From the NCBI GenBank assembly GCA_913041895.1, contig CAJWKQ010000003.1, forward strand, positions 1 to 48,254: a stretch of DNA of 48,254 nt, written 5' to 3'. Origin of the DNA: an uncultured Verrucomicrobiales bacterium. GTDB taxonomy: Bacteria; Verrucomicrobiota; Verrucomicrobiia; Limisphaerales; UBA1100. Shown one piece after another: positions 32,704 through 41,878 of the stretch (position 1 is its first letter; every line of letters begins with the position of its first letter). Under the pieces are notes generated by a model, which worked only from the letters and a program-made list of their open reading frames with translations, had not been told where the DNA came from and made no database searches. A program made the position numbers and the translations under genes.

Positions 32704-34718
32704 AAAGGATCTTCCCGGTAGGGATCGAAAGAACTCAGCTTCCACTCATCAATCAATTTATCTGGCAACTCAGAAAGGAACCGGGAGGGTTGTTGAATCA
32801 TGTCTTCACTTCCGCCACCAGCAACAGTCCGGATCATTGGGTAAGAAATATAAAGTTCATCTTTGGCACGAGTAATGGCCACGTAAAAAAGGCGCCTTTC
32901 CTCCTCCTCTCCTTCTACTGTATCTAATGAACGATTACTTGGAAACATTCCGTCACAAAGCATCACAACAAAGACAACTTTAAACTCCAAACCTTTCGCC
33001 TGATGGATGGTGGAGAGCCGCAATTTTTCCTGATCATCTTCTCCGCGATCCTGCTCAGCCTCAACGTTGGTCAACAATGCCAATTCAGCCAAAAAAGTCT
33101 CGAGGGTCTCATACTGGCGAGCAAATACTCCCAACTGTTCGATATCATCCAATCTCTGTGGCGCCTTATCATAATTTGACTCTACATACTCTGCATAACC
33201 GGCCTCCACAATTAGCTCAATCATTTGCCCCGCATCTCCAGCTACTGGTTCTGATTGAAGCTGTGACACTGTGGCAGAAAACTGAGCCCATGCTACTTTT
33301 GCTTTTTTCGGCACCGCAGCACATTGCTGCAGTACCTCGGCCAATTGTGTCGTATCCGTATATAAAGCAAGAAATTGATCCCACAACTTAAAGGCTGTCT
33401 TCCCTCCTATTCCCGGCAACATCAGCACCAAACGTTTGAAAGCCTGCTCATCACGTGGGTTAGCCAACCATTTTAAGTACGAAGTTACATCCTTGATGTG
33501 TGCCTGCTCAAAAAATCGGATGCCGCTAGTAATGGAGAAAGGGATATTTCGACGCGTAAACTCCAACTGCAATTCCAATGCATGAAAGTGCGATCGATAA
33601 AGCACCGCCATATCGTTTAGCTCCACACCCTCTTCACGCAGTTCCAGTGCACGCTGGGCAATAAAGGCCGCCTGTTCACCAGCCTCGCCACACACTGCCA
33701 AAACCGGCTTCTCTCCCGGGCCCCTAGATGCCGCTAATTTCTTTGCGAACTGCCTCGTGTTGGCTTCGATTGCTGCATTAGCAAGATTGAGGATCTCCGG
33801 AGTACTCCGGTAGTTTGTCTCGATCTTATAAACTTTTGCATCTGGATACCTCTCAGGAAACTCGATAATGTTTTCATAATTAGCCCCACGCCAGGAATAG
33901 ATACTTTGGGAATCATCCCCCACAACCATCACGTTTTTATAACGTTCTCCCAAAAGATCAATCAGCTCCGCCTGCAATTGATTGGTATCCTGATACTCAT
34001 CAACCAATACAAACTGAAAACGTTTCTGGTATAACTCACGCACCTCTGCGTACTCCTTCAATAGCTTCAGCCAAAGCACAAGCAGATCATCAAAATCCAT
34101 CAAGCCTTGAGCACGTTTGCGCTCCGAGTAACGTTGAACCACTCCTTCAATCTGGGAGGTAAGATGTTCGAACCATGGAAACCGCTCTTCAATCACCTCT
34201 CGTAAATCAATCTGCTTATTAACCGACAAAGATCCCATATCGGCCACCACTTCAGGCTTGGGAAAACGAGTTGCTTTCACATCAATCTCCGCCTCAGCAA
34301 TACAAGCGTTGATAAGCCCCTTAGTGTCCTCCCGGTCCTGAATCGTAAAGGAACGATTGAACCCTAACTCTTCAGCATGACGACGCAGCACCCGGTGTCC
34401 AATGGAATGGAAAGTACCTCCCCATAAATCACTCATGTCATGCCCAATCAAATCGGCAACTCGTCCCATCATTTCTTTAGCAGCCTTATTGGTAAAGGTA
34501 AGGAGAAGGATTCGGTTTGCCGGCACACCTTGTTCCAGCAGATAGGCCACACGATAAGTCAGGGTACGGGTTTTGCCTGAGCCTGCCCCGGCAATCACCA
34601 GAGCTGGGCCTGGCAATGCCGTCACCGCAGAGCGTTGTGCATCATTAAGCTCTGTCTCGTAATCGATCTGTAATTTGATCGAGTCACGGTAAGGTTGGAG
34701 GACATACTCCCTTGCCAC
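32700..34718 (-). CDS. uvrD: UvrD/PcrA/Rep-type superfamily 1 DNA helicase
   Basis: This 672-residue protein has the complete SF1A helicase motif set: Q motif ELNDAQRSAV, Walker A GAGSGKTRTLTYR, TFTNKAAKEMMGR, Walker B VDEYQDTNQLQ, VVGDDSQSIYSWRGA, ETNYRSTPEI, IHQAKGLEFKVVFV and RRLFYVAITRAK. It unwinds DNA 3' to 5' in excision and mismatch repair or in clearing replication forks. It is a little shorter than E. coli UvrD (720), with a reduced C-terminus. The start is GTG 34718. It could work with MutS encoded about 22 kb away, but no local link exists. The end overlaps apbE by 4 bases with no terminator. Confidence 0.95.
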   Translation of the reverse strand: MAREYVLQPYRDSIKLQIDYETELNDAQRSAVTALPGPALVIAGAGSGKTRTLTYRVAYLLEQGVPANRILLLTFTNKAAKEMMGRVADLIGHDMSDLWGGTFHSIGHRVLRRHAEELGFNRSFTIQDREDTKGLINACIAEAEIDVKATRFPKPEVVADMGSLSVNKQIDLREVIEERFPWFEHLTSQIEGVVQRYSERKRAQGLMDFDDLLVLWLKLLKEYAEVRELYQKRFQFVLVDEYQDTNQLQAELIDLLGERYKNVMVVGDDSQSIYSWRGANYENIIEFPERYPDAKVYKIETNYRSTPEILNLANAAIEANTRQFAKKLAASRGPGEKPVLAVCGEAGEQAAFIAQRALELREEGVELNDMAVLYRSHFHALELQLEFTRRNIPFSITSGIRFFEQAHIKDVTSYLKWLANPRDEQAFKRLVLMLPGIGGKTAFKLWDQFLALYTDTTQLAEVLQQCAAVPKKAKVAWAQFSATVSQLQSEPVAGDAGQMIELIVEAGYAEYVESNYDKAPQRLDDIEQLGVFARQYETLETFLAELALLTNVEAEQDRGEDDQEKLRLSTIHQAKGLEFKVVFVVMLCDGMFPSNRSLDTVEGEEEERRLFYVAITRAKDELYISYPMIRTVAGGGSEDMIQQPSRFLSELPDKLIDEWKLSSFDPYREDPF

Positions 34719-34825
34719 CTCAGTACGCTATAGACTTCAAGCCAAAGGCTGAAGATTAAAAGACGTTGATAAGTTTTCGTGTCCAACTCGTTGCACTTGC
34801 GTAAATTTCAATCAGGGAGGAGATT

Positions 34826-35173
34826 GTGCGCCACCAAGGGGGTTCCAAATCAAGGGTACGTTGTCTAAGACTGGTACGTTTTGCTGATATCGAATTGCGG
34901 AATGCTACTGGTTTGGCATTAGACAACCCTTCATCAATCGACTTTTTTGACTGTCTGTCCTACTTCAAAAAGGAAAAGACTCCATTCACCGGTCGTGCAC
35001 AAGGTGTTGATCTTAGAGGGAATGTAATGGCTGAAGGATTCTTTGTGGAAGGACGACCGGAGGGGCGTTGGACGCGCTGGCATGACAATGGCTGCAAGCG
35101 AGAAGAGTTTCTGATTGCCAACGGTGAATGCTGCTATGTTCGTCACTGGGATGAAGGTGGCACCTCAATCTAG
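34826..35173 (+). CDS. Small YwqK/MORN-2-like repeat protein
   Basis: This 115-residue protein starts at GTG 34826, set by GGGAGG with about 5 bases of spacing. Its C-terminal half has repeats of the YwqK/MORN-2 type: GRAQGVDLRGNVMAEGFFVEGRPEGRWTRWHDNG followed by GECCYVRHWDEGG. These repeats form beta-hairpins in proteins of very mixed roles, and some are annotated as antitoxins by sequence neighbourhood. No toxin gene is adjacent, so that name should not be used. The N-terminal half (about 50 residues) is unlike anything I know. It lies 48 bases before the ABC exporter gene in the same direction and may share its transcript. Function unknown. Confidence 0.6.
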   Translation: MRHQGGSKSRVRCLRLVRFADIELRNATGLALDNPSSIDFFDCLSYFKKEKTPFTGRAQGVDLRGNVMAEGFFVEGRPEGRWTRWHDNGCKREEFLIANGECCYVRHWDEGGTSI

Positions 35174-35221
35174 GGGCAATTATCTCGACGCTTCCAATCT
35201 CATCCGTATCCTTCGGAGCCC

Positions 35222-37039
35222 ATGGCGTACCACGGGCCAGTTAGTATAGATCCCTCCTTTAAATCCCGTAAACGGTCGACGGGTGAAATCTTAAAACGGG
35301 TATGGGTGTACCTTCTCCCTTATAAGGGCCTTGCCCTAGCAACCGTGGGCTGTGCGGTGCTCTCACTGGCCTGTGCGCTAACCTATCCTAAATTAACCGA
35401 GTACATTATTGACGGCATCATTCAAAAGGAAGGCGGGACTCAGCGCCTAAAGTGGGCGGTGCTGGCTATGGCTGGCGCATTTCTTCTTCGTGATCTTTTT
35501 AACAGTCTGCGCATCCGCATTAATAATCACTTCGAGCAAAATGTTATCTATGACATGCGTCGGGAGGTTTTTGGGAAATTGCAACGTTTACCCATTACAT
35601 ACTTTGACAAACGCTCCAGCGGAGATCTCATGACGCGTGTTGTCGAAGATATTAATAATGTAGAACGGGTTTTAATTGACGGAACAGAACAGGGCACCGT
35701 CGCTATTCTCTGCATTGGCGGCATCTGTGGAATTCTATTTTACACCAATCCATTTCTGGCCGTAGTCGCCCTATCTCCTCTGCCGTTATTGGCTCTGGGA
35801 GCCCTGTGGTACACTCTCACGGCTCACCGTCGCTACCGTCGTCAACGTGAAGCATCCAGCGCAATGAATGCAATCCTCATGGATGACTTACAAGGCATAC
35901 GTCAAATTAAAGCCTACGGCAGACAAGTACATGAGGATGAGCGCTTTGCTGACCGTGCCGAAAACTTGCGGCAGGGGAACCTAGGAATTATGCGCGCGTG
36001 GGCAAGTTATAATCCTGCCATGAGTTTTTTTGCTGCACTGGGGACTGTGCTGGTACTTTGGTTTGGCGGCAAGGCGGTGATGGCAGGGGGAATGACGCCA
36101 GGCGAACTGGTTGGGTTCCTTTTTTATCTCATGCTCTTTTATGAGCCAGTCGCCCGACTCCACGGCCTAAACCAAATGCTACAGAGTGCGCGTGCAGCTG
36201 GAGAACGGGTTTTTGACATCCTTGATCACGAAACCGAACGCGATGAGTCAGGCACCAAAGAGCTACAACAGCCGGTAAAAGGAGATGTTATCTATACGGA
36301 TATCAACTTTGAGTACGAACCTGAAAGACCGGTGCTTAAAAACATATCACTTCACGCAAAGCCCGGGGAAATGATCGCTTTGGTCGGCCCTACGGGCGCT
36401 GGAAAAAGCACCCTAGTAAGTTTGCTGCCGGCATTTTACGAATATACATCAGGTGCTGTAACCATCGATGGGCAATCGGTAGCCGACACCTCGTTAACCT
36501 CCTTGCGCCACAACATTGCCATCGTTAGCCAGGAACCCTTTCTCTTCAATGGAACTATCCGCGAAAATATTCTGTACGGACAACTTGATGCAAATGAGGA
36601 ACAAATTATCGAGGCCGCCAAAGCAGCCAATTGTCATACTTTCATTCAGGAACTGCACGATGGGTATGATTCACGTGTCGGTGAACGCGGCGTCAAACTT
36701 AGTGTGGGGGAAAAACAACGCGTTAGTATCGCGCGTGCGCTTCTGGCAGATGCTCCTATATTGATTTTGGATGAAGCCACCGCAAGTGTGGATACGGCAA
36801 CTGAACGTCTTATTCAGGAAGCACTCGTACGTCTCATGAAAAACCGGACGAGTTTTGTAATAGCCCACAGGCTCAGTACCATTCGGAAAGCAGATCAAAT
36901 TTTAGTCCTAAAAGAAGGAGCTATTGTCGAACAGGGCACCCATGAAGAACTTGTTGAAGCTGATGGGCTCTACGCAAAGTTGGCCAGAATACAAAATACA
37001 ACTTTTATTGAGGAGAGCTTTGAACGGATTGAGGCTTAA
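35222..37039 (+). CDS. MsbA-like ABC exporter (permease-ATPase half transporter)
   Basis: This 605-residue protein joins an N-terminal six-helix membrane domain (residues about 25-320, with LPITYFDKRSSGDLMTRVVEDINNVE at the family coupling region) to an ATPase domain with Walker A GPTGAGKSTLVSLL, signature LSVGEKQRVSIARALL and Walker B ILILDEATASVD. The layout fits homodimeric exporters such as MsbA, which flip lipid A or other lipids, or drug exporters of the same type. The adjacent aas-type gene also handles lipids, which favours a lipid cargo, but that is inference. The start ATG 35222 has no strong RBS. The stop overlaps the convergent aas-type gene by 4 bases. Confidence 0.93.
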   Translation: MAYHGPVSIDPSFKSRKRSTGEILKRVWVYLLPYKGLALATVGCAVLSLACALTYPKLTEYIIDGIIQKEGGTQRLKWAVLAMAGAFLLRDLFNSLRIRINNHFEQNVIYDMRREVFGKLQRLPITYFDKRSSGDLMTRVVEDINNVERVLIDGTEQGTVAILCIGGICGILFYTNPFLAVVALSPLPLLALGALWYTLTAHRRYRRQREASSAMNAILMDDLQGIRQIKAYGRQVHEDERFADRAENLRQGNLGIMRAWASYNPAMSFFAALGTVLVLWFGGKAVMAGGMTPGELVGFLFYLMLFYEPVARLHGLNQMLQSARAAGERVFDILDHETERDESGTKELQQPVKGDVIYTDINFEYEPERPVLKNISLHAKPGEMIALVGPTGAGKSTLVSLLPAFYEYTSGAVTIDGQSVADTSLTSLRHNIAIVSQEPFLFNGTIRENILYGQLDANEEQIIEAAKAANCHTFIQELHDGYDSRVGERGVKLSVGEKQRVSIARALLADAPILILDEATASVDTATERLIQEALVRLMKNRTSFVIAHRLSTIRKADQILVLKEGAIVEQGTHEELVEADGLYAKLARIQNTTFIEESFERIEA

Positions 37040-39183
37040 CCGAGAACCTGCTTGCTAAGCTCAGGGTAATTTACCTTACCCGATCCCAGAACAGGAATTT
37101 CAGGCAACACTTTGATTTCACGAGGCACAGCCAAGTTCGGTAATCCGGCACCAGTAACAGCTCCGCGTACTTCCTCCACGGTAAGCTCTTCCTTGTTGGT
37201 CGCCGCAATTAGCTGCTCCCCTTTGTCTGCATCAGGTCGGGTAACAACCGCTATCGTGCAATCCTCTCCATGCTGCGGGAATGCCCCGGCCAAAGCCGCC
37301 TCGACTGCCGTCAAGCTAACCATCTCACCACTGATCTTGGCGAATCTCTTGGCACGTCCCTTAATGGTTATATAACGCTCCTCGTCGACGGTTACAATGT
37401 CACCAGTGTCATACCAGCCGTTGAGTTTTTTAAACTCAGCATTAGGTTCCGGGTTCAGATAGCCCTTCATAATATTCGGCCCCTTAACCAGCAGCTTTCC
37501 GCCTTCTTCAACTCCTTCGATTGGTTCTATCTTATAATCTATCCCTGGAAAAAGTCTTCCCACTGAACCGTCTCGATTCTCAACAATGGTATTTGTTGAA
37601 AGCACAGGACTCGTTTCAGTAGCTCCATAGCCCTCGACCAATGTAACTCCGAATTTTCGCGCCCATATTTGCCTGGTCGCTTCCTGCACCTTTTCAGCCC
37701 CACAAATGACATACCTCAAACTGGCAAAGTCAGCTGCAACCCCAAAACGAGCGTATCCATTAAGGAACGTATTGGTCGCCAACAGGATCGTGCAATCCCT
37801 ATCATAAAATGCTTCGGGTATCTGCCTATACATTAAAGGTGAAGGAAATAGATAAGCATAGCTACCTCGTAAAAGTGGTAACAGCGTTCCCGCTGTGAGG
37901 CCAAAACTGTGGAAAAGAGGAAGGCAAGTGAAGAATCTTTCACTTTCTTTAAGATCCAGTACGGACATGATTTGGCGAACATTGGCGAGCAAATTTTTGT
38001 GAGTAAGCTCCACTCCTTTTGGGGTTCCCTCGGAGCCGCTGGTAAACAGAACCACCGCTGTGTCGGCAAAAGGAGTATAATCTCCAGCCCATGGGTTAAT
38101 CTTGTGGTTTATAAACGCGCATAACTTTGAAAAGCCTGAAATCTGTTTTCCTATTTCATCCAAATAAATCACTTCAATGCCAGCTTCCTCAAGGGGCTTA
38201 ATGTCCAGTTTAGCCTTTTCCAGAAACGAGGTAGCAGTGATAACCTGCTTAATTCCAGCTAACTCAATGCATTGAAGCATCGTCGACATGGTGGAAGTGT
38301 AATTCAAAATCGCAGGCACTTTGCCAGAGGCCCACAAGCTGGTTAGTGTTGCCACATGACTGTTTACATTTGGCAAGAGAACTCCAACCCGTTCTGCCCG
38401 TTTGTCCAGCAATTGGGACCACTTGTCTGCCAAGAGATCTGTTCCAATCAATAGCTCACGATAAGTCATGGTCTTGAAGGTAGTATCTTCAAGCACAATT
38501 TGATTAGGAATCTGTTTGGCCAATTTAGCTAGAGCGGTTATGAGAGTTTGCTCACCAAACTCCATCTCCACATCAAACTGCTGACGCAGCATCCGGTCGC
38601 GAAGCCATTGATTTAACTTGGCGCGTTGATCAGCAGGCTTGCCTTCATACTCTGGTGGATCAACCGGATCATCAAAGTGCGCCGTCACTTTAGGAAACAT
38701 CTTGGTCCAACCCCCATGAGGGCTGGCCAGCACACGTCCTGCACCACGCAGGTAGCAGGTAATCACCTTTGCTTTGGTCTTTTGGATCAAAAATCCTGTA
38801 CCACCAAAAAGACGCTGCAAACACCCAGTGCGACTCATTCGGCCTTCTGCAAAAAGAATTAATTTGCCTCCCGACTCAAGATGAGCAGTCATCTTCTTGA
38901 GGGAAGCTGCCGGGTCCGCTCCAATTAATATAATCCGCGGATTACCTAAAATCCATGCATGTAATTTGCTCGTACGGGCAGGCATCTCAGAAGCGGCAAA
39001 CATCCAGTCTGGATCAACACAAAGACCTACAAAAAGCCAATCGATCCACGAAAGGTGATTGGGTATGAGTAAAACAGGCCCCTCACACTTAGCGGCTTCC
39101 TCATTAAATGCCCTAAAACGGAACCACACGCGCAAGAGCAAGCGCATGGCTTTGAGAATAAAACGGTTGGCCCAAATATTCAT
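37036..39183 (-). CDS. aas: Aas-like 2-acyl-lysophospholipid acyltransferase/acyl-ACP synthetase
   Basis: This 715-residue protein has an N-terminal acyltransferase with the HX4D motif (NHLSWIDWLF) and FAEGRMSRTG. A C-terminal AMP-binding ligase follows, with the phosphate loop LFTSGSEGTPKGVELTHKN and the later YGATETSP and YDTGDIV motifs. The same order and size (719 residues) occur in E. coli Aas, which re-acylates lysophosphatidylethanolamine using acyl-ACP that it makes itself. So the protein likely repairs or recycles membrane phospholipids. The lysophospholipid flippase LplT, usually adjacent or fused, is missing here; the MsbA-like exporter next door is convergent. ATG 39183 is the natural start. 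Confidence 0.92.
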   Translation of the reverse strand: MNIWANRFILKAMRLLLRVWFRFRAFNEEAAKCEGPVLLIPNHLSWIDWLFVGLCVDPDWMFAASEMPARTSKLHAWILGNPRIILIGADPAASLKKMTAHLESGGKLILFAEGRMSRTGCLQRLFGGTGFLIQKTKAKVITCYLRGAGRVLASPHGGWTKMFPKVTAHFDDPVDPPEYEGKPADQRAKLNQWLRDRMLRQQFDVEMEFGEQTLITALAKLAKQIPNQIVLEDTTFKTMTYRELLIGTDLLADKWSQLLDKRAERVGVLLPNVNSHVATLTSLWASGKVPAILNYTSTMSTMLQCIELAGIKQVITATSFLEKAKLDIKPLEEAGIEVIYLDEIGKQISGFSKLCAFINHKINPWAGDYTPFADTAVVLFTSGSEGTPKGVELTHKNLLANVRQIMSVLDLKESERFFTCLPLFHSFGLTAGTLLPLLRGSYAYLFPSPLMYRQIPEAFYDRDCTILLATNTFLNGYARFGVAADFASLRYVICGAEKVQEATRQIWARKFGVTLVEGYGATETSPVLSTNTIVENRDGSVGRLFPGIDYKIEPIEGVEEGGKLLVKGPNIMKGYLNPEPNAEFKKLNGWYDTGDIVTVDEERYITIKGRAKRFAKISGEMVSLTAVEAALAGAFPQHGEDCTIAVVTRPDADKGEQLIAATNKEELTVEEVRGAVTGAGLPNLAVPREIKVLPEIPVLGSGKVNYPELSKQVLG

Positions 39184-39263
39184 TGTTGAGATGGATTGTA
39201 GCGAAAAGTCGAGATGAGTAAAATTGATAAAATCAATGCGATGCTAGGTGTGAAATTATGTAT

Positions 39264-39269
39264 TATAAT
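39264..39269 (+). promoter_or_regulatory. Possible -10 element for the SPFH operon
   Basis: TATAAT is an exact match to the sigma-70 -10 consensus, 76 bases before ATG 39346. I find no good -35 box at the right distance, so this is weak evidence in AT-rich DNA. Confidence 0.3.
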
Positions 39270-39345
39270 CTTTTATTCTAGTTGCACCCTCAACCTAATC
39301 AGCTACGCTGATGACTGCATTTTTACCCAAAAAAGGAATCACATT

Positions 39346-40539
39346 ATGGGATGGTTATCAGGACAATTAATCGACATCATTGAATGGCTGGATGATGGAC
39401 AGGACACGATGGTCTACCGCTTCGAACGCCACAATAACGAAATCAAAAACGGTGCTAAGCTCGTGGTTCGTCCCGGTCAAGCTGCCGTATTTGTGAACGA
39501 AGGAGGCACAAGTGTGGCGGATGTATTTGAGCCGGGCACCCACGAACTAACTACGGCCAATCTTCCAATCTTATCCACACTCATGGGCTGGAAGCATGGC
39601 TTTGAAAGCCCGTTTAAGGCAGAAGTATATTTCTTTAAGACCACCAAATTCACGGATCTCAAATGGGGAACGCGCGCGCCGGTGACCGTAGAGTGTGCAG
39701 GCTATGGCATGTTTGACCTTCGAGCCAATGGCACCTATGTCATGCAAATCCAAGATCCTCAAAAATTCTTGAAGGAGAAAGTGGGTACCGATGGCAATTT
39801 TCAGATCGATGAAATTTCAAACGACTTGCGCGAAGAAATCCTGATGAACGTCAGTGATCGACTTGGTGAAATGGAATTAGATCCAGGTAAGCTAACTGGC
39901 AAGATGAAGGATATTTCCGAAGAGTTGCAAGCGCCCTTACAGGAATACTTCAGCACGCTGGGACTTGAAATCACCCGCTTCCGCGTAGCCAGTATTTCCA
40001 TGCCCGATGATGTGCGTAAAGAGCTCATGGAAATGAGCCGCCTTGGGGCCAAAAAACTTGCCGGAGCCGATCCCAATGCCATGCAAAATCTCACCGCCCT
40101 GCGCGCCAGTCGCGCGATGGGTGACTTGGCCAACAACCCCGGTGCCGGGGGTGTTGCCGGGGCCGGTATGGGTATGGGCATGGGTATGATGATGGGCAAC
40201 CAAATGGGTGCCGCCGCAATGGGCGCAACGCAACCCGCAGCCGCGCAACCACAACAACAAGATGCACCTCCATTGCCCGGGGCAGCTCCTGCAGCGGGTG
40301 GCACTCGATACAAAGTAGGAATCAACAACGAACAATATGGTCCCTATGATATCGCTCGCCTTCAGTCCATGGCCAATGACGGCAGCTTCAAACCTGACAT
40401 GGTCGTCTGGGCTGCTGGTATGTCCGGTTGGACTAAAGCCGGTGAAGTCCCTGAACTGGCGGGCCTTTTCGGTGCACCACCTCTTCCAGGAGGCGATGCT
40501 CCTCCGCTACCTAGTGATGAGCCTCCCTCTTTACCTTAA
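39346..40539 (+). CDS. SPFH (YdjI/virion-core-like) protein with C-terminal GYF_2 domain
   Basis: This 397-residue protein starts MGWLSGQLIDIIEWLDDGQDTMVYRFERHNNEIKNGAKLVVRPGQ, the classic N-terminus of the SPFH proteins related to Bacillus YdjI. The SPFH domain covers residues 20-240. A Met/Gly/Ala-rich linker and then a GYF_2 domain (YKVGINNEQYGPYDIARLQ to AAGMSGWTKA) follow, plus a Pro-rich tail. ATG 39346 is used because AAAAGGAAT lies at a good distance, although the track opens at 39214. The next gene also has a GYF_2 domain and looks like YdjG, so a two-protein membrane-associated complex is likely. In Bacillus these partners take part in PspA-related envelope stress; no PspA gene is in the window. 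Confidence 0.87.
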   Translation: MGWLSGQLIDIIEWLDDGQDTMVYRFERHNNEIKNGAKLVVRPGQAAVFVNEGGTSVADVFEPGTHELTTANLPILSTLMGWKHGFESPFKAEVYFFKTTKFTDLKWGTRAPVTVECAGYGMFDLRANGTYVMQIQDPQKFLKEKVGTDGNFQIDEISNDLREEILMNVSDRLGEMELDPGKLTGKMKDISEELQAPLQEYFSTLGLEITRFRVASISMPDDVRKELMEMSRLGAKKLAGADPNAMQNLTALRASRAMGDLANNPGAGGVAGAGMGMGMGMMMGNQMGAAAMGATQPAAAQPQQQDAPPLPGAAPAAGGTRYKVGINNEQYGPYDIARLQSMANDGSFKPDMVVWAAGMSGWTKAGEVPELAGLFGAPPLPGGDAPPLPSDEPPSLP

Positions 40540-40567
40540 AACAGCCTGATTTTAGGAGCTCACACCC

Positions 40568-41878
40568 TTGCAGATTACGATCAATCGCGATGGTGAAAAT
40601 CACGGACCCTACCCATTAGAAGAGGTACAAAAGCTCCTCGCCAATGGCGTGGTTCAGGAAAATGATCTGGGATATTATGAGGGAGCGGCAAACTGGATGC
40701 CATTAAGAGACATACCTGCCTTAAAAAATCCGATAGATTTGCCGCCGGTAATCGAAGATGAGGAACCACCCATTATGACTGAGCAATCAAATTCACCCGA
40801 AAAATCAGGCCCCTCCACCTTTCCGTGCAGTGGATGCGGCGGCGATCTCATTTTTAGTCCGGGAGCAGCGAAAATGGAGTGCCCATACTGCGGGGCCACA
40901 GTTGACTGTCCGGCCCCTACTGGACAGGTCTCCGAACACGATTTTGAGAGTCAGCTGAGCTCCCTTGAATCGGGAGCGGCGACCACCACTGTCACAGAAG
41001 TGAACTGTGAGGCCTGTGCAGCAACCAATCAATTGGAAGCCAACGCAACCTCTGGCGAATGTGCCTTTTGTGGAACCCCGTTTGTCCAGCAACCTCAATC
41101 GGCCAATGTAATCCAGCCTCAAGCTGTACTGCCTTTTAGCATTACACGCGAGGAGGGCATAAGACTTTTCCGTGAGTGGATCGGCAGCCTCTGGTTCGCC
41201 CCAAATAAACTCAAGCAGTTTGCACGTGATATCGAGAAACTAAAGGGCTTGTATCTGCCACATTGGACCTACGATTCTGATACTACCACCGATTACATGG
41301 GCGAACGCGGTGAGCATTACTATGAAACGGAGCATTACACAGATAGCGAGGGCAATTCGCGCACCCGCCAGGTACGAAGGACACGCTGGTATCATGCTTC
41401 AGGAAGGGTGTGGCTGAAATTCGATGACATTCTGGTCCCAGCAAGCGACACACTACCGCGCAAATATGTCGATGAGTTGGAGCCGTGGGATTTGCAGGCA
41501 CTTACCCCTTATTCAGACAGTTATTTGAGTGGGTTTCAGAGTGAAAGCTATACCACCGACTTGAGGGGTGGATTCAATATTGCCAAAGACAAGATGGCTC
41601 CGGACATCGATCAAAAAATCAGATGGGATATTGGCGGGGATGAACAACGCATCTATAGCAAGAACACTTATTATTCAGATATTACCTTCAAATATATCCT
41701 GCTGCCGGTTTGGATTAGTGCCTACCGTTTTAAGGAGATAACTTACCGATTCCTGATTAATGCCCGCACCGGCGAGGTCCAAGGCGAGCGTCCGTACAGT
41801 TGGGTGAAGATCACACTCCTGGTACTATTCATACTCGCAGTGATCGGAACTATCGTGTATTTCGCGAGCCAGAAGTGA
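40568..41878 (+). CDS. GYF_2 / zinc-ribbon membrane protein (YdjG-like)
   Basis: This 436-residue protein has an N-terminal GYF_2 domain (INRDGENHGPYPLEEVQKLL, ANWMPLRDIPAL). Two CxxC zinc ribbons follow: CSGCGGDLIF with CPYCGATVDCP, and CEACAATNQLE with CAFCGTPF. A long beta-rich domain (residues about 170-400) comes next, and one C-terminal helix (ITLLVLFILAVIGTIVYFA) anchors it. The zinc ribbons plus terminal anchor resemble the TFIIB-type zinc-ribbon protein YdjG of Bacillus, which works with SPFH protein YdjI. The TTG start at 40568 is supported by AGGAG 8 bases before it. It lies 28 bases after the SPFH gene and overlaps the permease start by GTGA. Confidence 0.82.
   Translation: MQITINRDGENHGPYPLEEVQKLLANGVVQENDLGYYEGAANWMPLRDIPALKNPIDLPPVIEDEEPPIMTEQSNSPEKSGPSTFPCSGCGGDLIFSPGAAKMECPYCGATVDCPAPTGQVSEHDFESQLSSLESGAATTTVTEVNCEACAATNQLEANATSGECAFCGTPFVQQPQSANVIQPQAVLPFSITREEGIRLFREWIGSLWFAPNKLKQFARDIEKLKGLYLPHWTYDSDTTTDYMGERGEHYYETEHYTDSEGNSRTRQVRRTRWYHASGRVWLKFDDILVPASDTLPRKYVDELEPWDLQALTPYSDSYLSGFQSESYTTDLRGGFNIAKDKMAPDIDQKIRWDIGGDEQRIYSKNTYYSDITFKYILLPVWISAYRFKEITYRFLINARTGEVQGERPYSWVKITLLVLFILAVIGTIVYFASQK

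Noticed and set aside
34826-35173. Toxin-antitoxin locus
   Set aside because: YwqK-type repeats are sometimes named antitoxin, but there is no toxin-like gene next to it. The neighbours are a helicase and an ABC exporter.
39214-39345. N-terminal extension of the SPFH protein (looks like a lipoprotein signal)
   Set aside because: SPFH homologues begin at MGW, and ATG 39346 has a good RBS. The extension is AT-rich leader.
39801-40328. Minus-strand 175-residue ORF inside the SPFH gene
   Set aside because: It is antisense to the Met/Gly/Ala linker and SPFH domain, with no family features.
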